Shown piece by piece: positions 1-8,017 of a DNA stretch of 64,000 bases. The position numbers and the translations under genes are program-made. Position 1 is the first letter of the stretch, and the number at the start of each line of letters is the position of its first letter. The DNA is taken from assembly GCA_900466875.1 (NCBI GenBank), contig UBNQ01000025.1, forward strand, positions 186,001 to 250,000, given 5' to 3'. Origin of the DNA: Hyphomicrobiales bacterium (lineage in GTDB: Bacteria > Pseudomonadota > Alphaproteobacteria > Rhizobiales > Rhizobiaceae). The notes under the pieces are model-generated. The model had not been told where the DNA came from and searched no databases. It was given only the letters and a program-made list of their open reading frames with translations.

Positions 1-1
1 C

Positions 2-796
2 GCTGCCCGCTTCGCCGTGCTGCATGACCATCTGCGCAAGGGAGACTGTTTTCAGGGCAATCTCACCATGCCGATCGAGGCGCATTGGCCTGGGGATGCG
101 CGGGACCTGTTCTGGTCTCTCATCGCACGCCAGCCAGTGCGTTACGGCGCGCTTGCCGAGCTTGGCGGACCTGCCATCGTCTCGCGGTCGCCGGAACTGT
201 TCTTCTCGGTCGACCGCGATGGCTGGATCGAGACCCATCCGATGAAGGGAACCGCCGCGAGGGGGGCATCGCCAGCGGAAGACGAGGCGATCAAGCGACA
301 GATGCTGGCGGATGAGAAGACACTGGCGGAAAACCGGATGATCGTCGATCTGTTGCGCAACGACATCTCGCATGTCAGCGAGGCGGGCACGCTTTCGGTG
401 CCAAAGCTGTTCGAGATCGAGACCTATCCGACCGTGCACCAGATGGTGAGCCATGTCCGGGCCAGATTGCTACCGGATGCGGGTCTGACGGAGATCATGC
501 GCGCGCTGTTTCCCTGCGGATCGATCACCGGTGCGCCGAAGCTGAGTGCCATGACCATATTGCACAAGCTGGAATCCGCGCCGCGCGACGTTTATTGTGG
601 GGCGATCGGCTGGTGTGATCCAGCAGGACCTATGCGATTTTCGGTGGCTATCCGCACGATCAGTCTTTTTTCCGGCGGAAGGGCGGTCTTCAATGTCGGC
701 GGCGGTATCGTCTTCGATTCGGTGCCGCAGGCGGAATACGAGGAGTGCCTGTTGAAGGCCAGGTTTGCGGTGGGAGACCAATGGATTTCTCGTTGA
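2..796 (+). CDS. pabB: Aminodeoxychorismate synthase component I, 3' part
   Basis: This is the C-terminal 264 residues of a chorismate-binding enzyme; the reading frame is open from base 2, so the true start lies outside the window. The family uses chorismate and ammonia or glutamine nitrogen to make 4-amino-4-deoxychorismate for folate. Visible signatures are GNLTMP near the beginning, ETHPMKGTAARG, LAENRMIVDLLRNDIS and the chorismate-binding block PCGSITGAPKLSAM. The last codons overlap the pabC start by 16 bases, which indicates translational coupling. Anthranilate synthase component I is the main alternative, but the lyase-like partner immediately downstream favours pabB. Confidence 0.9.
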   Translation, partial: AARFAVLHDHLRKGDCFQGNLTMPIEAHWPGDARDLFWSLIARQPVRYGALAELGGPAIVSRSPELFFSVDRDGWIETHPMKGTAARGASPAEDEAIKRQMLADEKTLAENRMIVDLLRNDISHVSEAGTLSVPKLFEIETYPTVHQMVSHVRARLLPDAGLTEIMRALFPCGSITGAPKLSAMTILHKLESAPRDVYCGAIGWCDPAGPMRFSVAIRTISLFSGGRAVFNVGGGIVFDSVPQAEYEECLLKARFAVGDQWISR

Positions 797-1416
797 TCGA
801 GACGATGCGCTGGACGCCCGAGGACGGCTTCCTCCGTCTGGAACATCATTTGAGACGGCTCAATCGTTCGGCGGATGCGCTCGGCTTTCGCCAGCCGCAG
901 AATGCGGAGAAACAACTCGATGATGCTGTCGATGGCGATGAGGCTTTGCGTGTGCGCCTGCAGATGTCGTTTCGCGGCAAGGTCGAGGTGGCGACCGCGC
1001 CATTTGTCCCGCAGCCGCCGGATAAGGTCTGGAAAATCAGGATCGGAACGACGAAACTGAAGTCCGACGATCCGCTCTATCGCCACAAGACGTCCCGCCG
1101 CGAGCCCTATGAGGCGGCACGCGCGGAGTTTTCCGCAGAAGAGGCCGAGGAGGTGCTGCTGACCAATGAGCGGGGCGAGATGTGCGAGGGCACGATCACC
1201 AACCTGTTCGTCGAGGATGACGAGGGCATGCTGCTGACCCCGCCGATCGCGAGCGGTATCCTGCCCGGTGTTTTGAGGGCGGATCTGATCCGCGAACGCC
1301 GCGCCAGGGGAGCGATCCTCACACCTGCAAACCTGCAGGACGCGATTAAGGCCGGGCGAAAGATTTTTGTCGGAAACTCGTTGCGCGGGCTTATTCGGGC
1401 CGAGCTGGTGGTCTGA
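781..1416 (+). CDS. pabC: Aminodeoxychorismate lyase-like class IV aminotransferase
   Basis: A 211-residue fold-type IV PLP enzyme, expected to split 4-amino-4-deoxychorismate into 4-aminobenzoate and pyruvate. The likely PLP lysine is K103 in RHKTSRR; CEGTITNLFVE (about 135-145) and ASGILPGVLRADL (about 157-169) are typical cofactor and substrate-loop motifs. I chose the ATG at 781 because GGGAG lies about 5 bases upstream and the N-terminus MDFSLIETMRW fits the family; an upstream GTG at 745 would add 12 residues inside pabB. It is shorter than the E. coli enzyme (269 aa), as is common in rhizobia. A general branched-chain aminotransferase activity cannot be excluded. Confidence 0.85.
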   Translation: MDFSLIETMRWTPEDGFLRLEHHLRRLNRSADALGFRQPQNAEKQLDDAVDGDEALRVRLQMSFRGKVEVATAPFVPQPPDKVWKIRIGTTKLKSDDPLYRHKTSRREPYEAARAEFSAEEAEEVLLTNERGEMCEGTITNLFVEDDEGMLLTPPIASGILPGVLRADLIRERRARGAILTPANLQDAIKAGRKIFVGNSLRGLIRAELVV

Positions 1417-1488
1417 TCTGTTCCAAGCCGCTTGAAAAGAACCGGTTACGAGACGAGACTGCCGTAAACCGGAGATCTCGCGGATACG

Positions 1489-2400
1489 ATGCCTGCCTAT
1501 AAGAACCCGACCTACACGCCTTATGACGGCTCATCGACGCCGTTCACTATCGGCCTCCTGCAACTGGATCCGGGCCGCTGGATCGAGCCGGACGGCGAAC
1601 TGGCCGATCAGGTGTTGCTGAAACGCAGGCTGGTGGCCGAGCATGGCGCGGATGTATTGCGAGCCGAGCCGGGTACGGAGGACGCGCAGCAGGAGGTTCT
1701 CGACCTCCTGACAGGCTATCTTTTGCGACATTACCCCGACCACTACCGTCTCGATGGCAGCGAGATGACTGTTGCGGGTCTCAAGACGGACTTTGCCGAT
1801 CAAGGGGGTATGCCGCTCCATCGTGCCGGGCTGTTGGTGCAGGACGATCTCGTCATCATGCGCAAAGGCGAGAACGGTTGGCGAATTGCCGCAGCGTTCT
1901 TGGCCTTTCCGTCATCCTGGCGGTTGGCGGACAAATTCGGCCTGCCGATGGACGAGGTGCATGCGCCTGTGCCGGGGTTTGAAGGCGGCAGTCGCAATGC
2001 CGGGCTGATCAACCGCATGTTCGACAACCTTTCCGCGGATCGCATTGTCGTGCGCTGGAACTGGTCGGTGAACTGGTCGCATGCGCTCCATCATCCCGAT
2101 GTTCCGACCGAAGATGAAAAGCGCCTGGTTTCGCCGGACAAGGCGGTTATCCGCGTGGAGCGGCAGACACTTCGGAAACTGCCCGTTTCGGGCGATATCC
2201 TGTTCACCATTCGCATCTATCTGGATCCGGTGACCGCCATTCTCGCCCAGCCGAATGCCGGGGACCTTGCTGCCTCCATGGCGGGTCAGCTGGAAGCCAT
2301 GTCGGATGCCGAACTTGCCTATAAGGGGCTGGTGCAAAAGCGTGCAGAGCTTGTCGATTTGCTGCGTCGAAAAGAGCCGGTTAAGACTTCGGCGCAATAG
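1489..2400 (+). CDS. DUF3445 / haem-dependent oxidative N-demethylase family protein
   Basis: A 303-residue soluble protein without a signal peptide. The sequence has the family layout of DUF3445: an N-terminal LDPGRWIEPD region, a central WRIAAAFLAFPSSWRLADK block (about 125-143), an RWNWSVNW region (about 187-194), and a C-terminal RVERQTLRKLP segment followed by a FTIRIYLDPV strand. The characterised member is a haem-dependent oxidative N-demethylase acting on small methylamines through a PAS-like haem fold; whether this protein shares that substrate is inference. It follows pabC by 72 bases on the same strand and may be read through from it. No amine-metabolism partner lies next to it. 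Confidence 0.8.
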   Translation: MPAYKNPTYTPYDGSSTPFTIGLLQLDPGRWIEPDGELADQVLLKRRLVAEHGADVLRAEPGTEDAQQEVLDLLTGYLLRHYPDHYRLDGSEMTVAGLKTDFADQGGMPLHRAGLLVQDDLVIMRKGENGWRIAAAFLAFPSSWRLADKFGLPMDEVHAPVPGFEGGSRNAGLINRMFDNLSADRIVVRWNWSVNWSHALHHPDVPTEDEKRLVSPDKAVIRVERQTLRKLPVSGDILFTIRIYLDPVTAILAQPNAGDLAASMAGQLEAMSDAELAYKGLVQKRAELVDLLRRKEPVKTSAQ

Positions 2401-2553
2401 TGCCTTGTCCTTGCCGCGTTCATGGAACAAGCCCTTTATTGTGACTGATTTTTGTGATCTAGGGCCGCGCATCAGAACAGCGTCACACTCGCTGATTATG
2501 CGTGAAGCCAGGCTGCAGTTTCAATCAAGCAGTCGATTTTTAGGGAGTATGAC

Positions 2554-4005
2554 ATGTCGGATACCAACTACCCGGTTCATGCCGAAATTACCGGCCCGAT
2601 CGTGATGATCGGCTTTGGTTCGATCGGTCGCGGCACGCTGCCGCTGATCGAGCGCCATTTCAAGTTCGACAAGAGCCGGATGGTGGTCATCGATCCGCGC
2701 GAAGAGCCGGCCGACATGGAAATTCTTGCCAAGCACGGTGTTCGTCACATCAAGGAACACGTCACCAAGGAAAACTACAAGGACCTCCTGAAGCCGTTGC
2801 TCGACGACGGCAAGGGCGGCCAGGGTTTCTGCGTCAACCTCTCGGTCGATACCGGTTCGGTCGACCTGATGAAGATGTGCCGCAAGCTCGACGTACTTTA
2901 TATCGACACGGTCGTCGAACCCTGGCTCGGTTTCTATTTCGACAAGAACATGAAGAATTCCGAGCGCACCAATTATGCGCTGCGTGAAACCCTGCGCCGG
3001 GAAAAGGCCAAGAACCCGGGCGGCACCACGGCCGTTTCCACCTGCGGCGCAAATCCGGGCATGGTCTCATGGTTCGTCAAGCAGGCGCTGGTCAACCTCG
3101 CCAACGACATGGGCCTCAAGTTCGACGAGCCGGATCAGAACGATCGCGAAGGCTGGGCCAAGCTGATGAAGAAGCTCGGCGTCAAGGGCGTGCACATTGC
3201 AGAGCGCGATACGCAGCGCACCAAGCATCCGAAGCCGCTTAACGTGTTCTGGAACACATGGTCGGTCGAAGGCTTCATCTCTGAAGGCCTGCAGCCCTCC
3301 GAACTCGGCTGGGGCACCCACGAAAACTGGATGCCGAAGAACGCCAAGAAGCACAAGAAGGGCTGCAAGGCAGCGATCTATCTCGAACAGCCGGGCGCCA
3401 ATACCCGCGTTCGCACCTGGTGCCCGACGCCCGGCCCGCAATACGGCTTCCTCGTCACCCATAACGAGTCCATCTCGATCGCCGATTACTACACGGTCGA
3501 GAAGGATGGCGAAGTCGTCTATCGCCCAACCTGCCATTACGCCTACCACCCGGCCAATGACGCGGTTCTTTCGCTGCACGAAATGTTCGGCAATGGCGGC
3601 ACGGCGCAGCCGGTCCTGCATGTTCTGAACGAAGATGAGCTGGAAGACGGTGTCGACGAACTCGGCGTGCTGCTCTACGGCCATGAAAAGAACGCCTACT
3701 GGTACGGCTCGCGCCTGTCGCTGGAAGAAACCCGCCGCATCGCGCCTTACCAGAATGCCACCGGCCTGCAGGTCACGTCTGCGGTTCTCGCCGGCATGGT
3801 CTGGGCGCTAGAAAATCCGAAGGCCGGTATCGTCGAGGCCGACGAGGTGGATTACAAGCGCTGCCTCGAAGTACAGACGCCTTACCTCGGCCCGGTCGAA
3901 GGCCATTATACCGACTGGACCCCGCTCGAAGGTCGCCCGGGCCTGTTCCCGGAAGATATCGACGAGAAGGACGCCTGGCAGTTCAAGAACATTCTGGTCC
4001 GGTAA
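2554..4005 (+). CDS. hss: Homospermidine synthase
   Basis: A 483-residue enzyme of the saccharopine dehydrogenase-like superfamily that makes sym-homospermidine, the typical rhizobial polyamine, from putrescine with NAD+ as transient acceptor. The N-terminus carries the Rossmann dinucleotide motif MIGFGSIGRGTLP (about 19-31). Full-length family features are present, including TVVEPWLGFYFDKN (about 115-128), STCGANPGMVSWFV and GWGTHENWMP. The ATG is preceded by TAGGGAGTATGAC, giving a clear GGGAG ribosome site. It stands alone, 153 bases after the DUF3445 gene, and is closed by a strong hairpin terminator at 4042. Confidence 0.95.
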   Translation: MSDTNYPVHAEITGPIVMIGFGSIGRGTLPLIERHFKFDKSRMVVIDPREEPADMEILAKHGVRHIKEHVTKENYKDLLKPLLDDGKGGQGFCVNLSVDTGSVDLMKMCRKLDVLYIDTVVEPWLGFYFDKNMKNSERTNYALRETLRREKAKNPGGTTAVSTCGANPGMVSWFVKQALVNLANDMGLKFDEPDQNDREGWAKLMKKLGVKGVHIAERDTQRTKHPKPLNVFWNTWSVEGFISEGLQPSELGWGTHENWMPKNAKKHKKGCKAAIYLEQPGANTRVRTWCPTPGPQYGFLVTHNESISIADYYTVEKDGEVVYRPTCHYAYHPANDAVLSLHEMFGNGGTAQPVLHVLNEDELEDGVDELGVLLYGHEKNAYWYGSRLSLEETRRIAPYQNATGLQVTSAVLAGMVWALENPKAGIVEADEVDYKRCLEVQTPYLGPVEGHYTDWTPLEGRPGLFPEDIDEKDAWQFKNILVR

Positions 4006-4041
4006 ATACTGGCCTATTGCCGAACTTTCTGTGTATTTTGG

Positions 4042-4069
4042 AAACGCCCGCCTTCAAGCGGGCGTTTTC
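4042..4069 (+). terminator. Rho-independent terminator of hss
   Basis: A 10-base perfect inverted repeat (AAACGCCCGC / GCGGGCGTTT) with a 6-base loop ends in TTTT. It begins 37 bases after the hss stop codon and separates hss from the lipoprotein gene. Confidence 0.85.
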
Positions 4070-4178
4070 TGTCGAGACAGAATGTCCCGACACTGTACAA
4101 GCGGGCGGCTTGCCATAGATGAAGCGGGACGCCATGGTCTTTGTTGAGCATGACCGAGCGAATCGCGGGAGATAGATC

Positions 4179-4541
4179 ATGAAACTGAAAATGGGCTTTG
4201 CGCTGATCGCAGCTGCCAGTCTGAGCGCCTGTGTGTCCTCACCGCCGCCGCGCCAGATGGCCGCAGCACCGCAGCCGCAGGGCGTGGAAGGAAACTGGGT
4301 CGACCCGAATGGCATCGTTTCCACCTTCCAGGCCGGCACGTTCAATACACGCGCCAGCGACAGCAATGCGCTGCTTGCATCCGGGACCTACACGACGCTG
4401 TCGCCGACGATGGTCGAAATCAACATGACGTCGCTCGTGCGCAAGACCCAGTCGCGCGTCAACTGCGCACTTGTTTCGCAAAGCCAGTTGAACTGCACGC
4501 AGGATAGCGGCGCACAATTCTCGCTGTCGCGTCGCGGCTGA
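4179..4541 (+). CDS. omp10: Omp10-type outer-membrane lipoprotein
   Basis: A 120-residue lipoprotein. A basic N-terminus (MKLKMG), a hydrophobic stretch and the lipobox LSAC put the acylated cysteine at C18. After a short Pro/Gln-rich linker the mature part contains [45 protein letters not shown] and FSLSRR, which closely follow the pattern of the Brucella outer-membrane lipoprotein Omp10. The two cysteines of [12 protein letters not shown] probably form a disulfide. GGGAGATAGATC precedes the ATG. Its exact role is unknown; Omp10 is a surface antigen in Brucella. It is a single-gene unit with terminators on both sides. Confidence 0.88.
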   Translation: MKLKMGFALIAAASLSACVSSPPPRQMAAAPQPQGVEGNWVDPNGIVSTFQAGTFNTRASDSNALLASGTYTTLSPTMVEINMTSLVRKTQSRVNCALVSQSQLNCTQDSGAQFSLSRRG

Positions 4542-4569
4542 CGGAACGCACAATATTCAAACTTTCTGC

Positions 4570-4593
4570 AAAACCCCGCTTAAGCGGGGTTTT
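4570..4593 (+). terminator. Terminator of omp10 (24-base perfect palindrome)
   Basis: AAAACCCCGC and its complement form a perfect 24-base palindrome ending in TTTT, 28 bases after the omp10 stop codon. Because it is symmetrical it could work in either direction. Confidence 0.85.
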
Positions 4594-4757
4594 CGCGTTA
4601 TGGACGCAAAATCATGCGCTGCGCCCTTGTCATATTTGCCTTGAAACCGATTTTGCTTGGTGAAACCATGCGCTGCACAATCACTGTCACGCTGAAAAGT
4701 TAAGACAATCGGGAACAGCCGTGCGTTTTGCGCGGCAATCATGCAAGGAGAGAATTG

Positions 4758-6713
4758 ATGATGATAAAGAGATTGGGATTGGGGTTACTGACGGCCTCGG
4801 CCATTACCCTCTCAAGCGGCGTGGCGTTTGCAGACTACGAACTCAATATTCTGCACATCAATGATTTTCATTCGCGCGTGGAAGAGATCAACAAGTTCGA
4901 TTCCACCTGCTCGGAAAAGGAAACGGCTGCGCAGGAATGCTTCGGCGGCGCTGCCCGCCTGAAAACCGCATTCGACCAACGCCGTTCTGCACTTTCCGGC
5001 AAGAACGTGCTGTCGCTCAACGCGGGCGACAATTTCCAAGGCTCGCTGTTCTACTCCACGCTCAAGGGCAAGGCCGAGCTGGAGATGATGAATGTCATCG
5101 GCTTTGACGCCATGACGGTCGGCAACCATGAATTCGATGATGGTGAAACCGCGATCCTGCCCTTCCTCGAAGGCGCGAAGTTCCCTGTTCTCGGCGCCAA
5201 TGTGAAGCCCACGCCTCAATCCACGCTGGGTGATCGCATCAAGCCTTCGACGGTTGTCGAAATCGGCGGCCAGAAGATCGGCATCATCGGCGTCGTCACC
5301 ACCGACACCAATGAAATCGCCAATCCCGGCCCGAACGTGAAGATCGACGACGATGTTGCCGCGATCGAAGCCGAAGTCGCCAAGCTGAAGGCAGAAGGCG
5401 TCAACAAGATCATCGCGCTGACCCATGTCGGCTACAAGCGCGACCTCGAGGTGATCGCCAAGATTTCCGATATCGACGTCATCGTCGGCGGCCATTCGCA
5501 CACGCTTCTGTCCAATACCGATGCAAAGGCAGAGGGTGCTTATCCGACCCTCGTCGACAATCCGGGCGGCTACAAGGTGCCGGTTGTGACCGCCGGCGCA
5601 TACAGCAAATATCTCGGTGATGTTGTCGTCATCTTCGACGACAATGGTGTCGTGAAGTCGGCGACAGGCAACCCGATCCTTGTCGACAAGACCTTTGCAC
5701 CCGATCAGGCGGTCGCTGCCCAGGTTGCCGAACTGGCCAAGCCGATCGACGAGCTGCGCAAGAAGGTGATCGGTCAGTCCTCCGACAAGATCGAGGGTGA
5801 CCGTACCGTATGCCGCGTCAAGGAATGCTCGATGGGCAACCTCGTCGCCGACGCGATGCTCGATGCCGCCAAGGGCCAGGGCATGACCATGGCGGTCATC
5901 AACGGCGGCGGCCTGCGCGCATCGATTGCTTCGGGTGACGTGACCCAGGGCGATGTGATCAGCGTCCTGCCGTTCCAGAACACGCTCGCCACATTTCAGC
6001 TGTCTGGCGCGGACCTCGTCAAGGCGCTCGAAAACGGCGTCAGCCAGATCGATGATGGCGCCGGTCGCTTCCCGCAGGTCGCAGGCCTGAAGTTCTCCTT
6101 CGACAAGTCCAAGCCGGCCGGCTCCAAGGTCAGCGACGTGCAGGCCAAGGAAGGTGATGGTTTTGTCGCCATCGATCCGGCCAAGATCTACGGCGTCGTG
6201 TCGAACAATTTCATGCGCGCAGGCGGTGACGGTTACGCCTCGTTCAAGACCGGCGCCCAGAACGCTTATGATTACGGCCCGGACCTTGCCGATGTTACTG
6301 CTGCCTATGTCGGCGCCAATGCGCCGTACAAGCCTTATACCGACGGCCGCATCACCGACCTGACGCCGGCAGACTACAAGCCGGCTCCGAAGGCCGATGC
6401 CAAGCCTGCAGCCCCGGCTGTGCCCGCACCGTCCACCACGGCACAGGCTCCGGCCGCAGTGGCTCCTGCACCTGCCGCTCCGGCCACCCAGGCTCCCGCA
6501 ACGGCGCCGACGGTTGTCGAAGGGCAGGGCCAGACCACTCCGCCGGCCGCCGGCCCGAGCAAGTACACGGTCGTCAAGGGCGATTCGCTTTGGAAGATCG
6601 CCGAAAGCACCTATGGCGATGGCGAACGCTGGACGGAGATTGCCAAGGCCAACAGCCTGCGCCACCCCGACCTCATCCAGGTCGGCAAGGAGCTGGAACT
6701 GCCCGCCAAGTGA
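4758..6713 (+). CDS. Secreted 5'-nucleotidase / metallophosphatase with C-terminal LysM domain
   Basis: A 651-residue exported enzyme, expected to hydrolyse nucleotides or cyclic nucleotides in the periplasm. A signal peptide ends near A25 (VAFAD). The calcineurin-like metallophosphatase domain follows, with the metal ligand motifs HINDFH (33-38), NAGDNFQGS, VGNHEFDDG and GGHSHTLL. The 5'-nucleotidase C-terminal domain is marked by NGGGLRASI and GDVISVLPF. A Pro/Ala-rich linker (roughly 545-600) joins it to a LysM domain in the last 50 residues (VVKGDSLWKIAESTYGDG), which suggests anchoring to peptidoglycan. I chose the ATG at 4758 because AAGGAGAG lies 6-8 bases upstream; the ATG at 4761 is equally possible. 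It is an independent gene between two terminators. Confidence 0.9.
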   Translation: MMIKRLGLGLLTASAITLSSGVAFADYELNILHINDFHSRVEEINKFDSTCSEKETAAQECFGGAARLKTAFDQRRSALSGKNVLSLNAGDNFQGSLFYSTLKGKAELEMMNVIGFDAMTVGNHEFDDGETAILPFLEGAKFPVLGANVKPTPQSTLGDRIKPSTVVEIGGQKIGIIGVVTTDTNEIANPGPNVKIDDDVAAIEAEVAKLKAEGVNKIIALTHVGYKRDLEVIAKISDIDVIVGGHSHTLLSNTDAKAEGAYPTLVDNPGGYKVPVVTAGAYSKYLGDVVVIFDDNGVVKSATGNPILVDKTFAPDQAVAAQVAELAKPIDELRKKVIGQSSDKIEGDRTVCRVKECSMGNLVADAMLDAAKGQGMTMAVINGGGLRASIASGDVTQGDVISVLPFQNTLATFQLSGADLVKALENGVSQIDDGAGRFPQVAGLKFSFDKSKPAGSKVSDVQAKEGDGFVAIDPAKIYGVVSNNFMRAGGDGYASFKTGAQNAYDYGPDLADVTAAYVGANAPYKPYTDGRITDLTPADYKPAPKADAKPAAPAVPAPSTTAQAPAAVAPAPAAPATQAPATAPTVVEGQGQTTPPAAGPSKYTVVKGDSLWKIAESTYGDGERWTEIAKANSLRHPDLIQVGKELELPAK

Positions 6714-6788
6714 CGTTCTTGATCCCGGTCAAGGCCGGGATATGTGAACTCAATCATGGATAGGGACAAATTGTCTCAGCGACGATTG

Positions 6789-6816
6789 CGGCTCGGGGTT
6801 TCCCGAGCCGTTTTTT
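6789..6816 (+). terminator. Terminator between the nucleotidase gene and hemH
   Basis: A 9-base perfect stem CGGCTCGGG / CCCGAGCCG with a GTTT loop is followed directly by TTTTTTG. A weaker hairpin TCCCGG / CCGGGA lies at 6723-6740, just after the nucleotidase stop. Confidence 0.9.
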
Positions 6817-6883
6817 GTTTCTAAATGATCCGTAACCCGTCGAATGCCGTAATGGTTTCGGTTCGCTTATCTGGAAAGACTTC

Positions 6884-7918
6884 ATGAGCACGTCTTCTGC
6901 ATCCATTCCCGCCTCCCATCCGTCCGTTTCCTTCGGAAAGGTGGGCGTGCTGCTGGTCAATCTCGGCACGCCCGACGGTACGGATTACTGGTCTATGCGG
7001 CGTTATCTCGCCGAGTTCCTGTCGGACAGCCGCGTCATCGAATGGTCTAAGCTCTACTGGTATCCGATCCTCTACGGAATCGTCTTGAACAAGCGGCCGC
7101 AGAAGGTGGGCAAGGCCTATGAGGAGATCTGGAACAAGGATCTCAACGAGAGCTATCTGCGCACCTACACCCGCAACCAAGGTGAGTTGATGGCCGAGCG
7201 GCTGAAGGACCTGCCGAATGTCGTCGTCGACTGGGGCATGCGCTACGGCAATCCGTCGATCGCGTCGAAGATCGATGCTTTGAAGGCGCAAGGGTGTGAC
7301 CGCATCGTGCTGTTCCCGCTCTATCCGCAATATGCGGCAGCGACGACGGCGACCGTCAACGATAAAGCCTTCGAGCACCTGATGAAGATGCGCTGGCAGC
7401 CGGCGGTGCGCACCGTGCCGACCTATCACGACGATCCTGCCTATATCGAGGCGCTTGCCAATTCGGTTCGCCAGACGCTTGCGACGCTCGACTGGGAGCC
7501 GCAGCTGCTGATCACTTCGTTCCACGGCATCCCGCAATCCTATTTCAAGGCCGGCGATCCCTATCAGTGTTTCTGTCAGAAGACGGCGCGGCTTCTGCGC
7601 GAAAAACTCGGTTATCGCGAGGATCAGCTGCGCATCACCTTCCAGTCGCGTTTCGGACCGGAGGAATGGCTGCAGCCCTATACCGACAAGACGATCGAAG
7701 GGTTGGCCGCCGAAGGCATCAAGCGCGTCGCCATCATGAATCCCGGTTTCGTTTCCGACTGTCTGGAAACGCTCGAGGAAATCGCCGGCGAGGCGGGCGA
7801 GATCTTCATGCACCACGGCGGCGAGAAGTTTGTCCACATCCCCTGTCTGAACGACAGCGAGGATGGAATGAATGTGCTGGAAACGGTGGTGCGGCGGGAG
7901 CTGCAGGGCTGGGTTTGA
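6884..7918 (+). CDS. hemH: Ferrochelatase
   Basis: A 344-residue enzyme that inserts Fe2+ into protoporphyrin IX at the last step of protohaem synthesis. GVLLVNLGTPDG (about 21-32) is the N-terminal family motif. The metal-binding histidine lies in ITSFHGIPQSYF near residue 213, followed by FQSRFGPEEWLQPYT and the acidic helix NPGFVSDCLETLEE. Length matches bacterial ferrochelatases, with a short Ser-rich N-terminal addition. The gene is monocistronic: a strong terminator lies before it and a long palindrome follows, facing the convergent lpdA gene. Confidence 0.95.
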   Translation: MSTSSASIPASHPSVSFGKVGVLLVNLGTPDGTDYWSMRRYLAEFLSDSRVIEWSKLYWYPILYGIVLNKRPQKVGKAYEEIWNKDLNESYLRTYTRNQGELMAERLKDLPNVVVDWGMRYGNPSIASKIDALKAQGCDRIVLFPLYPQYAAATTATVNDKAFEHLMKMRWQPAVRTVPTYHDDPAYIEALANSVRQTLATLDWEPQLLITSFHGIPQSYFKAGDPYQCFCQKTARLLREKLGYREDQLRITFQSRFGPEEWLQPYTDKTIEGLAAEGIKRVAIMNPGFVSDCLETLEEIAGEAGEIFMHHGGEKFVHIPCLNDSEDGMNVLETVVRRELQGWV

Positions 7919-7944
7919 ATTTTTGGTGCGCAGGAGCAAGCGTC

Positions 7945-8000
7945 TGCCCCTCACCCTAACCCTCTCCCCGCTTGCGGGGAGAGGGTTAGGGTGAGGGGCA
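7945..8000. repeat. Long perfect palindrome between convergent hemH and lpdA
   Basis: The arms starting at 7946 (GCCCCTCACCCTAACCCTCT and on) and ending at 7999 are exact reverse complements, giving a 26-base stem around a central TT; an added T-A pair makes it 27. It sits 27 bases after the hemH stop and 18 bases before the lpdA stop. A hairpin of this strength can stop transcription from both sides. The CTCACCC/TAACCCTC/TCCCCGC wording is of the kind seen in dispersed intergenic palindromes of rhizobial genomes; that family link is recognition, not a search result. Confidence 0.9.
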
Positions 8001-8017
8001 CGGCCCCAACTAACAGA

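Noticed and set aside
4812..6665. 617-codon open frame opposite the nucleotidase gene
   Set aside because: It is the antisense shadow of a GC-rich gene whose wobble positions avoid stops; composition is His/Asp/Arg-rich with no domain, and the plus-strand gene has a signal peptide, catalytic motifs and a ribosome site.
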